Source: Luscinia megarhynchos (Eukaryota > Chordata > Aves > Passeriformes > Turdidae). From it: a stretch of DNA of 64,000 nucleotides. Below are positions 23,698-35,625 of the stretch, piece by piece. The position numbers and the translations under genes were made by a program. The stretch's first letter is position 1. Each line of letters starts with the position of its first letter. The DNA lies in contig CM067576.1 of the NCBI GenBank assembly GCA_034336665.1, positions 12,205,385 through 12,269,384 of the forward strand, written 5' to 3'. A model generated the notes under the pieces. It saw only the letters and a list, made by a program, of their open reading frames with translations. It ran no database searches and was not told the origin of the DNA.

Positions 23698-25319
23698 CTC
23701 TCTCCACCATAGCTTTGCCATTCACTGCCACGCTGCTGTGATTAAAAAGCAGTGTACTAAGCAAGATAGTGTCAGTTGAAATACTACCTGTATTCTGGTC
23801 TTTGGGAGATGTTTATTTTTATATTCCCTCAGGTAGCAGAAAAGCGTCTGGGGGTGCTGGCTTATGCTCAGTACCTCTTAGAGCTTTCCAGTCTTTGCCT
23901 GGATCAGACCCAGCTTCCTTCCTGTGCTCAGATGCTTCACTGTTGGACTGGCTTCTCCTTCTGTGTCTGTGTCTCTCAAACAGGCTTTCTCTTTCTCTCT
24001 GCCTATTTATCTGTGTTTTGTCCTCCTCTGACCTCCTTATGATAGTAATTTTATTTCATTTTCCTCTCATGTAAGTTTTATTATGGCTCTTTCATTTTTC
24101 TTCTACCTGTTCCTTACTTATTGAAGCTGAAATTAGTTTACATATTGATCAGTTATGTCAAGTTATAATGTGTTTTCTCACCTGCAACAGCTGTAAAGCT
24201 TTGCAAACAAAGCAGTGGGTTCATGAAGCTATGCCACCAGCAACACCTTGGTTTTTCAGGGCTCTCTGTGCAGAAGCCACTGACACCATTTGGAATTTTT
24301 TTTTGCAGTGATGAATTGTTCTGGTTTTCCTGAGTGTATACGTGAGAATATCTGTGCATCTAATCTGGAGCATTGTGTTTTGTAGTGTGATCTGTACATA
24401 CTTCAGCTGCTGGCCAGATTTGTTCTACTTTTGGCCAGTATCTTGACAGTGGACAGTGTTTAAATTGGAGTAGGAAGATTGGCTGATTTCCTAGGCTGGA
24501 CCAGACATTGATATTTTGAAGAGTTTGTGAAATTTTTAAGTCTAAAAGATGTGATTTTTAGAACTTTTCTAATGTATTTTTCTTTAATAATGAAACATGC
24601 ATTGTAGGAGAAGGAAGGTGGATCTATACAGTGTTGTCTTTCTGTGTTAGAAACCATTTTCTTTTATTCTTGATCGTTAGTTCCCATTCTGAGAGTCTCC
24701 AAAAAGGTAAAGAAAATCAAGATGCATAATTTGGACTAAATAACTTATAATTCAGTCTGAAATTTGCTGAAGAGATAAATTATTACTGTAGCCAAGTGTT
24801 TTCTGGCTAAGTAAACTGATAGTGATTTTGAGAAGACACTGGGTTGACCAAATCTCTGTTTAATATCTAGATTTTCTGATCCATGTGGTGAGACTGCAGC
24901 TGAGGTATAATAAAGAGGGAAATGTGTTAGATTCCTGCTGCTTCATGCAGACTGGAAGCCCTAATAAGGAAACAAATTTACTTGTTTGGGTGAGGTCAAA
25001 CAGTCTTCCAACATAGCTGTTACTCTGGCCAGACCACGGAACTCGGGAGATTGTCTTGCTCCATTTCCTGATCACTTCATAGCATGTTGCTGAGGAGACA
25101 AGCAACAACAAGTAGCTAATAAAATAGCCCTCTTCAGGCTTAGCATCTTAATGAGTACATTCAGGGGATGCCAAAGGGAAAGTGTGTGGGAGGGGAGCTC
25201 TCCCCAACTGCTCCTGGTTAAGACACCCTGCAGCCCTGGTGTGCCCAGCAGCAGTGGGACAGGAGGCACTGCCAGCAAGGGGATTTGTGCTCCTGGAAGC
25301 TGAACAGGGGCAGGGACTG

Positions 25320-25536
25320 TTTGCTGGGGATGCAGGTTTTGCTGGTGATGGGGATGTAGGTTTTGCCAGGGTATCCAGTTTTGCTGGGGATGCAGGCTTT
25401 GCTGAGAATGCAGATTTTGCTGGGGATGCAGATTTTGCCGGGGTTGCAGGTTTTGCCGGGGTTGCAGGTTTTGCCAGGGATGCAGGCTTTGCTGGAGATG
25501 CAGGTTTTGCTGGGGATCCAGGCTTTGCTGGTGCAG
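25320..25536. repeat. Minisatellite, 18-bp unit, about 12 copies
   Basis: The consensus is close to TTTTGCTGGGGATGCAGG. There are about 12 tandem copies, one extended to 24 bp and the last truncated. The period is a multiple of three and the unit lacks in-frame stops in several frames, so both strands show open frames with six-residue periodicity (GFAGDA on +, PSKTCI and PQQNLH on -). These are repeat artefacts. They lie in the middle of a SLIT3 intron and have no splice signals of their own that I can support. Confidence 0.92.
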
Positions 25537-27690
25537 GGCAGTGGCTCCTGACGAGGGTTCCTCTCTGTGCAGTCCATCCCTGTTCATGCAGATGAGCTGC
25601 CCTTGTTTTTAAAGAGCAGGAAAAGCAGTCTGGGAGGAGGAGACCTTTGTGTGTGTGTTTGAATGGTCACTTTCTGCCTTGTGGGACACCCTCGTTGTTC
25701 AGCTGTTTTACTGCTTTTAGAAGGGACCTTAACCACTTCATCTAACTGTGACCCCTTTCCAAAAGAGTCACCTTTGAGCCACCTTAGGTGGTGGCAGCTC
25801 TTTTTTCTCTTGCTTTTTGTGACCATCCACAGATCCAGTAAGTGTTCTTACAGTGGAGTCTAGGCAGGATTTAAAGTTTGTATCACTTTTAAAGCCTTTT
25901 GGTAAAAGTTGTGGTTTAAATTTGATCTTGGGAAATTTTTGTGGAATGCTGATGAATTTTTACCTCCTGTTACAGTTTGCTACCACAAACTTACATTAAT
26001 ATTTATTCTGAAGAAACATTTCAGTACTGTGCATTTGTTAGTTGCTCCTCAATTGTATAGGAAATTTGGAGGGATACTAATCACTATTTATCAGTTTGTT
26101 TGTTTTCAGTTTCCATTAAGTTTCCTATTACAAATCTAAATTTATTCTAGCACTAGCAGTGGTGATGTTTCATACTGTAGGAATTTACTTCTTGACTTGC
26201 TTAGTCTGTAAGATGCCACATATGGTGTTTTTCATTTGGGGGACCATCCTGTGAATCTGAAGGATAAATATGTATTTATTACAGCACTTAATATTACTTT
26301 AAAGACCAAAGCTTAAAATTGGCTTTTAATTACAGTAAATTTAGTTTTATTACCGAAAATGATGTCTTACCTTTCAGTATAATTAGCCTTTTTTCTGGAA
26401 CTCTCTTTTCCCCAGAGCAGTATGTATAGCCCTTTAATGCTTATTTAATGATGGCAGGTTGGGGTATAATTATTCAGCCCCTGAGCTTTTGAACTGTTGC
26501 TGTAAAAATAATAACATGATTAGCTTTTATGTTAATGTCCAAAGCTGGTGGTTTGTTTTATGAGTAGTTGTGTTAGTAGTATTTTGGTACAGAAAAGAAA
26601 TGCTTCATGGCAATACCACAGCTGTGCTTGGAGCTGTTTCACAGAGAGCAGTCGTGGTAAATACAGAGGAACAGGGTTGACTTTGAGTAAGTGGAGAAGC
26701 CTTTGCATGAAATCTGTAGACTTTTTCTGTTTAATACTTGTAGATGATTGGCAACTTATTTATTGATTCACAATTAATAAGAGTAATGAAAGCAAGCACA
26801 GAGCTGCTTATAAAATAATTCCAGAAATTAATAGTGGGTAAATGCAAAGTTGCATGCAGTGAACACCGGGTTTGTGTAAATTTCTGCTTTATTGACAGTG
26901 AAATTGGTGATGTTATATAGTGACATTACACCTGTGGTGGGTTGGCTGCTCACACTCCCCCTCCTCACAGCACTGAGGCGAAACCAGGATCTGCTCTGGC
27001 ACCTCCTTCCCTGTCTCATTCTCTGCCTTGGCTGCTCTGAGGGCTGTTTCTCACAGCTTTTCCCTTACTGCCAGCTGCCTGCTACCTCTGTGCCCTTTCT
27101 CAGGTGCACTCTGACAGACACCAGGGGCTGCAGGGCAGGCTGAGCTGTGGAGCCCAATGGAAGCAGCCAGAGCTGGTCTCTTCCCACAGCAGCTTCCCTG
27201 GCAGAGCTGGGCACCAACACCCTGTAGCAAACTGAAGGGATCTCCTGGCTCCTTGAATTTACCCCTTGGAATGGCAGGTAAACATGTTTAGCTTTGAAAA
27301 TCTGTGAGAATTTTATTATAGAATTTCCAGACATCTTTAAAGAGCTTGAATGTTCCAGGGGCCTCTTGCAAAAGACCAGAGGCAGCAACCCCAGCCTGTC
27401 CCAGGAAAGGTCTTTATTTTCACTGCCTTCTTTAGCATGTTCCAAATGCCAAAGAATCTGGTCCATGGAATCCCAAGGCAGCTCAGGAGAAGGGGATGGT
27501 GCCTCACTCTTCAGTTCTTGCCCACTGACCTGGAAAAAAGCATTTCCTCCCTCCAGATCTGTCCATGGGGAAGCTCATGACCAGACTGGAGCTCTTGGAT
27601 GTCATTATCAGGAGACATGTCCCATTGTGTCTGCCATCTCTGAATGGCTGTGTCAGTCTGTAATGCCTCTGGCTGCAGTGAATCCCACCC

Positions 27691-27706
27691 TCCTCCTCCT
27701 CCTCCT
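27691..27706. repeat. Short (TCC)n microsatellite
   Basis: Five perfect TCC units and one extra base within a moderately GC-rich stretch of intron. Confidence 0.75.
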
Positions 27707-30700
27707 GAAGAAAACAGCTTTTGTGCCAAGGCAGGGATAGCCCCCTGCTTGCTGCAGCAGGATGCAGATGGGCGAGAAGCAAAGACAAATGTGCAAGCAA
27801 ACAAAATCATGTAGTATTTAAAACTCCTTTTCAAATAGCAGTAAATCAAAGCCTAAGGACTGAGTAGTCTTAAAGTATTTTTATTCCTTCCCCAACTCCA
27901 TCAAACTTCATCATGGAACAGTCCACGATGGATCATCTGTTTAGAACTATACTCCCTTCACAGGCTCACAATTGATCATGACCATTATCTATCTTTTAAC
28001 CTTGTGCAGGTGGCATCCTTTTCACTTAAATAATTTATGTTCATCTTCATTTTTATGCTTGAATATATTTATAAGTTCACTGTATTATTTCTGGACCTAT
28101 TTTTAAATGTCACTTCATATGCACCTTCAAGAGTGCTGATACAAATTGTGGAGTTGGCATTAATGAGATGACTGTGCACAGGCACCATTTGGGCTGCAAT
28201 CTTTTGAGACTTTCTGTTAGAATTTTTTAGTCTTTGGAAGATCAGGCAGTGTCCATACTCAGAGAAACAAATGCACACTAGCAGCCTACCTTGTGTGCAG
28301 TAGTTGGAAAGTTAAGTTCTACCTGCTTTAAGGTGAATATGCCTGTGTTGACAGGATTGGAGAATGGCCTTGAAAGAAAGGCTCAGAGTGGGTACAGGAC
28401 ATAAGAGATAATCTGACTTTTCAACTCCTCCTTTGGAAGGCTTAGGTGGAATAAATTTCCCTGAGAGAAAAACATTTTTGTCATAGTTTTATACACTTAA
28501 GTTATCTCACATGTTGTGCTTTACTAATCCTTCAGAGGAAGAAATTCACCCATTCAACCTCAGATGTTATGGTTGAGGCTACTTCTCTGTTCTCCTTTTT
28601 TTTATTTTTATTAGTAGTATTCCATATAATTGTGGTGCTATTATTATTAATGAAATAATTGTAATATTGGTGCTTTTAGGATAAGACAGTGTGCAGTAAG
28701 GTCTGATTTTCAATAATGTTACTTTACTGATAGATTGTGAAACTAAGTAGAGTCTTGTAGAGTAAAGTGGGATTCATTCATTAAGCCAGACCTTCCTTTC
28801 AGTGTGGTTGGATACTTTCAGTTTTTTTCCTTGATATTGATTTGTAGACTGATTAGTGTTGACTTCTGCCTTACAGAACTGTTGTGCCTATGTGCCATGA
28901 ATTTTTAACAGATAAATTTGCTCTTTGGGAACGTTCAGCAAAGCAGAGAACTTGAATCAAATAATGAATATTCAAGACTGGCAATCTTTTGCATACCATG
29001 AACTCAATGGTATTAACATCAATTAGGAGCTTAAGTTACTAATCATAAATCTTAAAGCTATGTTCAGCAAATAGCTGTTGAACAACCATAGATGGAAATA
29101 TTTGCTTCAAACATTTGCTGCACATTTGTGTAGGATAAACAAATTCATACAAATTTTGTCCATTAGAGGAATATTTGCCCTCAGTAGGGAATGTTAATTT
29201 TGCATATAGTCCGTTGTGGTTCCCTTGCCCATCTCTCTCTGCAGGGCTCTGTGCTCAAATGTCCCTTTAAACTGGGATGCAGACATCAATCAGGGGCAGC
29301 ATCTGCTTTAGATGTTTTCAAATAAATTAGTTCATATCACTGGGAATCTAGTGCAAACTATGGTTCATGCAGTAGGAATCGATTTCAGATATCCCAGCAT
29401 GGTCAGAACTTCCAGTGGGTTATTTAATTACACCCAAAAAGGTCATACTATATCCATGGATCTGCAATACTTGTAGTGTTTTGTTTATTGATCAATAATT
29501 TCATGTCTGATATATTTTAAATGATGGAAAGTCAGCACAGGTTTTTAACCAGGAAATCCTGTCAGATTTATCTTAAAATCTATTAACATGTTTTACAAAT
29601 AACTAACATTTTGCTGATGGAAAGGAGCTGCTGCAGAGGTGATTGGATAGGTGAGGAGGTAATAAAACATGCTGCTTAGTGTGCTGTAATTGGGTGTCAG
29701 CGCAAATGAGATTATTTAGTTTATTTAGTAATTGCAAAATTTATTTTAGATGCCTGTGACATTTAAACTGTTCATTTATACACTATAACAATTATATTCT
29801 AATTGTAATATTAGTTTGTTTGCTGCTTTAGAAAGATGCCAATGAGGAACTTATTTGAAAACAGCATTTGATTTTCTGTAAACGTCTGGGTCCTCTCTCC
29901 CCTCTTTTTCCTCTTTTCCCCTAACCCATAATCTGAGACTGTAAATTAAAGGGGTGCCTGATATTAACAACCATAATTATTTACACTGTCATTACACTGC
30001 ACAAAGTAAAAAAAAAGCATAGTAATTTTTGTTAATCATGCTCCTACCCTGGCTTCCACATTTTCTTAGTGTTTTAATTTTAGCAAAATGTGTGATTGAG
30101 TTGATGCTTTTTATCTCAGAGAAAAATATAATTAACATGGTGAACTAGGGCTGCTGTGTATTATAAAAAGTCTGCAATGGCAAGATGACAGATTGTGAGA
30201 ACAACTTCAGAAGGGGAATAATGTAAATGCAGCTGATTTGTCTGTGGCCATTTCTCTGCTACAGCCACTTCTACACTTCTGCACTTGTGAAGTACACAAA
30301 GAGAAATCTTGAAATATTTCTGCCTTTCCTGTGCCTTTTCTTTTGAAGAAGTATTGGCAGCAAAAGGAAAAATTCATTTTTAGTTTTCAAATATCCTTCT
30401 TTAGAGGCTATGCTGTGTCAGGGCCCTTGATCAACAGTATGATTATACTCTGCAAACCAATGGAAGTCATAGCCAAGTTCTAAAAACTTTAAATTCCATA
30501 GCCTACTTAGACTTGTTTTCTTGACCAGTCTTTTTTTAAACAGTTCTCCAGAGCAATACAAACATTAAACTGATTAAACTGCCTTAGGTTCTTTTTGTTC
30601 TTTAATTCTGTAGACCTGCAAACAATGGATCCTCATTGAAGCAGGGCCATTAAATCCAAATCAGATTTGAAATTCTGTTTCTAATGTTATTCAAGAAACA

Positions 30701-30924
30701 TTCACCTTAACAGATGATTTTTTGTGTGAGAGCTGATGGAATATGTGCTAGATGTCTGTTGAGTGTGCATGTGCAGTACAGTATTTTGTTCTTTGCCAAG
30801 GAAAAACATATGCAAAAGCATTCCATCAGGATAATAGCAATTTATACACAAAGTATTTTTATCATTAAAAGGCTCAGAAACCTAGAGTCTAGATCTACTT
30901 TTGCTCATGAAGGAGAAAAACGTG

Positions 30925-31026
30925 CTTGTGGTGCTTGGGAAAGTGGCACCTGGCAGTGCTGGGTTGGTGGCTGGACTCAGTGGTCTGGAAGGTCTTTTCC
31001 AGCCTTAATGATTCTCTGATTCTAAT
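30925..31026 (+). mobile_element. CR1 LINE, 3' tail fragment
   Basis: The segment reads GTGGTGCTTGGGAAAGTGGC, then a GGCAGTGCTGGGTTGGTGG block, then GGTCTTTTCCAGCCTTAATG and ATTCTCTGATTCT. This is the conserved 3' end of avian CR1 retrotransposons, including the closing ATTCTRTG-type 8-bp repeats. Only the last 100 bp or so survive, which is normal for CR1, whose copies are mostly severely 5'-truncated. It is non-coding and inactive. Confidence 0.85.
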
Positions 31027-34000
31027 GCTGCTACCTGCTTTTTGTTCCACAGAGACTTGTTTCTGTTTTTCTCCCTTTTCAGACTGCTTTATCCAATCCC
31101 TGCTTGCATGCCCTGCTTTCCTAGCACTCTGCAGTGCTGCATCCCCTGAACTGGGGAGATGCTGAGCTGAGCTCAGCTCCACTGAGCCTTCTGCTGTTGG
31201 TTCAGATGCAGTGGTGTCACAGCACACTCTGAGAGCTCCAACTGGCAGTACCTCAGCTTTTTTGATGGTGTGCCCTAGCAAAAAGGGAGAGTACTACTGC
31301 TTCTCCAACCCACAGTGATATGTTGTGGTGTTACAATTGTGCAAAATGCATTTTCCCCTGCTACAAAGCCTCTTCAGAAAGCCCATCAGACGTGGAAATG
31401 GTAATGGCTGTGTGGAAGATTTGACCTTGTTACCAACTTTTTACCTTCCAGAGAACATGGATTGCTCTGAATTTTCTTCCTAATTTGATAATTTCTCCCT
31501 ATTCCTAAAAGCTTGCAGTAGCTCGTTTGCACTCACTTGTCCTTCATTTTGTTTTGGCCACTGTTCCACAGGCTAGGCAGAAAAAGAGAAAATGTAAAAT
31601 GTAGGTGATCAGGTCCAAGAACAAACCTCTTGTTCTTAAACAAACACAACAGAGGGCTGTGTGCATTTTGAGGAAATATAAACTACTTTTGAAAGTAGTC
31701 ACAGTTCAAATCCTACAGGTACCTTAGACTCCATGAAGGACGAAGCTGGCAGTGCTGTTGTGCAGATTTCTGTTAATTTTGCAACAATTCTAATAATTGG
31801 CAGTGTGGTGGTATGTGTTCCCTGCATTTCTATTGCCAGGAAAGAAACCCAGGAGAGCTGCTTTTCTTGCCTGTTATACATGTACACGTTTAATTAGTGA
31901 CATTTTTCTTGTTTAGTTCAGATAGCTACCACTTAACTACTGTGTTAAATGCAGGGTCACGTGTATAGACTGTGTTAAACCAATAATAAGATTTTGAAAC
32001 TGGAACAAGTCAAAGTTCAGGGTGCTTGATAAATATGAATTTGTTTCTTTGGACCATATGCATATGGGTTTGGATTTTCATTACGTTATTGCAGTAGTTT
32101 TTTAACAGGTGATTCTTCAGGGTGACACTAAAATAGTCTCTGTCTTAGGATGAAGGACTGTTGATTGAAAGCTCCTTGCCTGCAGCTGTCAAGGTGGCTG
32201 GAGAGGGTATTTTAGCAAAGAGAAAGGATTAGAATCATCTCATGGTGGAAGCAGCTGCCCATTCTCATAAAGAATGTATTTGACCCCTGCCTATGCACAA
32301 ATTTCCTGTGAGATCCGTTTATTTTTAGATGGTCATTACCTCTTAAAATCTAAATTCTGGATGCCTGGATTGGAGCTCTGAGGTCTGCACTGCCAAAATG
32401 CAGCCACTTAGAGCTCTGATTAACACCAATGTTAAAACACTATGCTGTGAAACCCAGTGTTTTCTTCTGGTGTCCTGACAGAAAGTCAGGTGATCACCCA
32501 AAAAAATAATTTCAAACCCAGTATTCGAATTTGGCAATGTTTTGCCCACAATCAAAATTATCTTACCCTGAAACTCGACATTGTATTTTAATACAAGGCA
32601 GTTCTGTCATCCCTGGTTACAAAATAATATTTAAAGAGGATGACAGAATGCTTGAACTTAATTTAAATTTATCTGAGTTTACTTAATTCCCATCAAAATT
32701 CTACACCTTTCTAATGGAAGGAGTGATTCCACAGTAATTGTGTTTTGCTTTCCAGGAGGGCTTCCTCTGATAGTGTAAAATCACCCGCAGAAGTTTTCAG
32801 CAGATGTCTTTCAAACTGTATCTGCCTTTGAAAGTTATGACACTTAGAGAGGCCACTGAAATCCCTTTCCAATTTAAATTTTCTGCTCTGTTTACAAGGT
32901 TGTGAAAGCAGGGACATGTGTAGCTTTCTATACAAGCTGACACTGCTGTGCAGAGTTAGAGTTAAGCCAAGCAAGTATGGAGGTGTAAATGAAGAGAGGA
33001 AATTTATAGGAATGTTGCATTTATATAAAATCTTTATTTGTCCGAAAGAACATTGGATTGCAAGTTGGTGCAAATTTCTTTTTCTTTATTTTTATTAACT
33101 TTTTGTCACCTGTAGTTAGAACTGATGAAAGTATCCATCATGGGTCTTTTCAAAGACAAACCCCAAGAAGGTACAGCTTTGTGAGCAGTTTTCCACATTT
33201 TTGTATGTGTTTGTGTTCTGACAACTATGATGTTTGCTGTTTTCCACCCAAAAGGCCAATCTTTTACAATATTTGTCACTTCTTACCAGCACAAGCCTTC
33301 ACATTTAGCCCATCTGTATATCAAGATAAAGATACTTGAGGCTTCTTGTGTTCCATGTACTTTGGAAATATGACTCACTATAAATAAACCAATAACTGCT
33401 ACATCTTGATAACCTCAATTAGCATAGCAAACCCATTTTATCTATGGCTAAATGTATGCATGTATCAAAACTTTAAGTGTAGGAATCATAACCATTTGAG
33501 CAAAATTGACATAATTGCTACAGTTTTGAAAAAAGTAATGACACTTAATTAAGCCTGAATCTAATGAATTGACTTGAATTTGTATAGAGCAATGTCCTCA
33601 TGCTATTTTTCTCTCTGTGTAGCTTTGTGTCTTTGTGTCTAGCTTAAGCAAGGGTTTGAAGGTTTGTACTCATGATTTTCAAAATTCTTTTCCTGTTTCC
33701 ATTAATTGCATTGCTAATCTTGAAAAAGCTGGCATTATATTCCCAATTTTCAGGCCGTGACAGGTTACCTGATTTCAAAAACAGAAGTCATTGCTGATGA
33801 GAGTCTGCTCTCTGTGTGTAAAAGGACTGAAGAAGTGTTTGTGTGAGAGAAACTTCTAGGCAAAGATAACTTTTGAAAATACTACTTGATCCTAAAGCTT
33901 AATTTAAAAATCTTTGAATGAATTGATATGGATGAGCATGAAGGTGACCAAGGAAGTGTTCACGAGGGAAAGAGTTTGACAGATTGGAGACTGAGGAGGA

Positions 34001-34179
34001 ATAGAACACAGTAACCTTTTACGTTTTCTCTGCAGTTGCTTCCTAGAATATTCACTTGCAAATACATTTTTACTTTCTATAATAAAAGGATCTGCAAAGC
34101 TCAGAGCCTGATGTATTTTGCTGTTCAAATCTCACACGATCATTTCCAGAAACCCTTTCATGTTTCCCTTGTGTCCCAG

Positions 34180-34321
34180 GTGCCCAGTCCGAGCCCCCGT
34201 CGTGCAGTGCCAGCTCCATCACTTGCCCCTCTGCCTGCACCTGCAGCAACAACGTCGTGGATTGTCGGGGAAGGGGCTTAACAGAGATCCCAGCCAACCT
34301 CCCAGAGGACATTTGGGAAAT
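34180..34321 (+). CDS. SLIT3: SLIT3 exon: D2 N-terminal LRR cap (LRRNT, 142 bp)
   Basis: GT completes a glycine codon, after which 46 codons begin [20 protein letters not shown] and end NLPEDIWE, with AT left for the next exon. The C-x3-C-x-C-x6-C pattern ([14 protein letters not shown]) is the LRRNT cap that opens the second LRR domain. SEPPSC is shared with mammalian SLIT3 and absent from SLIT2. The acceptor GTGTCCCAG was chosen over the AG eight bases downstream because only the former keeps the frame with the preceding exon. The donor is GTAAGT. Entry is phase 1 and exit phase 2. The W in DIWEI replaces a small or polar residue in the human paralogues as I recall them, which may be a lineage change. 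D2 is the domain that contacts the first Ig domain of ROBO receptors. Confidence 0.95.
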
Positions 34322-35124
34322 GTAAGTGCCAGTCTAATGCACAAATCTTTTCCATGTCTCTCCATTTTTATTCCATTTCACAGCCTCCTGTGTGGAAGAA
34401 AGGTGCATGTTTTAAAAACTGTTCGAAGTAGTTGTCAGGTATTTTGTAGTTTTCATCTTTAATTTGTTCTTTTGGTCTAAGGGCTCAAACCATTTTAAAA
34501 TGTAAATTAAGATAGTTTGGTACTGTTCTACCTGAAAGCAAGATAAAGTTATTTGGGCCTTAAGTTCAGATTGTGTTTACATTTCACAAACCCAGAACTG
34601 CAGTTCTGTAGTCAGTAAATGAAAATACACAGTCCTTTCTTATTTCTAGCCAGCGATTTCCCCAGGAGATGGAGGGAAATCTTTTTAGCTTGGCAGGATG
34701 CATTTATAATGAACTAGAACATCAGAGCACATTGTCCCTGCTGATTTTACCTTCTATATCTTGTCTTCCATATTGTTATTTCTAGTTCTTTAACAGTTTT
34801 GTGACTCCTGTTGTGGAATCAGATGCTGGTTTTACAGACTTGTTTACCTTTACTACCTTTAGGAATTAGAGCTATCTATTTCTGTGTCCATGACTCCATA
34901 CTATTGTGGTCCTGAAATGCTGTTACATTAAACCATTTTGCTTATGGTTAGTCCACAGGGAATGGAGATCAATTATTTTCCTATTTAGGTTCTTATCATA
35001 CTGAATTTTCTGATATCCAGCTAGCTTTTGCAGTCTACACAGTATAAATTCAAATATTTGTATGGTCACTGGACTTATCCAGCTTCTTGTTGCTGTGGAA
35101 ATACTGGTACATAGCAAAATTTGC

Positions 35125-35625
35125 CATAAATTCATAAAGCATAAATTCATAAGATTGTGGAATGTTCTGGGTTGGAAGCAATCCTAAAGACCATCTACCC
35201 TGGGCAGGGGCATCTTACCACTATCCCAAGTTTCTCCAAGCCCCATCCAGCCTGGCCTTGGACACTTCCAGGGATGGGCAGCCACAGCTTCTTTGGCCAC
35301 CCTGTGCCAGGGCCTCACCAGCATCACAGGGATGAATTTCTGTCCAATATCCCATCTAACCTTGCCCTCTGGCAGTTTTAAGTCATTCACCCTTGTCCTG
35401 TCACTCCAGCCCTCATCCAAAGTTCCTCTCAGCCCTTCTGGAGCCCCTTTAGGCACTGGAAAGGGCTTTAAGGTTTTCCCAGAGCCTTCTCTTCTCCAGG
35501 CTCTCTCAGCCTTTCTCAGCAGCAGAGGGGTTCCAGCCCTCTCACTGTCTCTGTGGCCTCCTCTGAACTTGCTCCAGCAGATCCATGTCCTTCTAATGCT
35601 GTGGGCATAAGAACCCCAAGGAATG
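35125..35625 (-). mobile_element. CR1 LINE, 5'-truncated 3' end
   Basis: On the + strand the element is seen in reverse complement. It starts with degenerate terminal repeats (ATAAATTCATAA twice). Next come GTTCTGGGTTGGAAGC and AAGACCATCTACC, then GGACACTTCCAGGGATGGGC, CCACAGCTTCT, TTGTCCTGTCACTCC, GCCTTCTCTTCTCCAGGCT and GCCTCCTCTGAAC. These are the ordered landmarks of the CR1 3' region in bird genomes. About 500 bp remain, covering the end of ORF2 and the 3' UTR, with many substitutions and small indels. Open frames crossing it are remnants or chance. The element is old and inactive. Confidence 0.93.

Larger units (their letters stand above)
20297..34179 (+). other. SLIT3: SLIT3 intron, 13.9 kb
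   Basis: This intron separates the D1 and D2 domains of SLIT3. It holds two minisatellites (23301-23697 and 25320-25536), a CR1 tail fragment (30925-31026), a purine tract (20858-20913) and a short TCC repeat (27691-27706). The long stretch 28000-30700 is AT-rich, repeat-poor and carries no recognisable gene. Many short open frames around 22800-23260 and 27300-27740 reflect locally higher GC rather than coding sequence. Confidence 0.9.

Noticed and set aside
22989..23764. - strand frames rich in YVKYTP/CEIHP repeats
   Set aside because: By-product of the 22/45-bp minisatellite and adjoining moderately GC-rich sequence; not a gene.
25072..25595. Long open frames on both strands with repetitive peptides
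   Set aside because: They are produced by the 18-bp minisatellite, whose period is a multiple of three; there is no promoter, splice signal or conserved domain.
34180..34188. Alternative acceptor GTGCCCAG eight bases downstream of the chosen LRRNT2 acceptor
   Set aside because: It would break the frame with the LRRCT exon, whereas the first AG restores a continuous SLIT3 reading frame.
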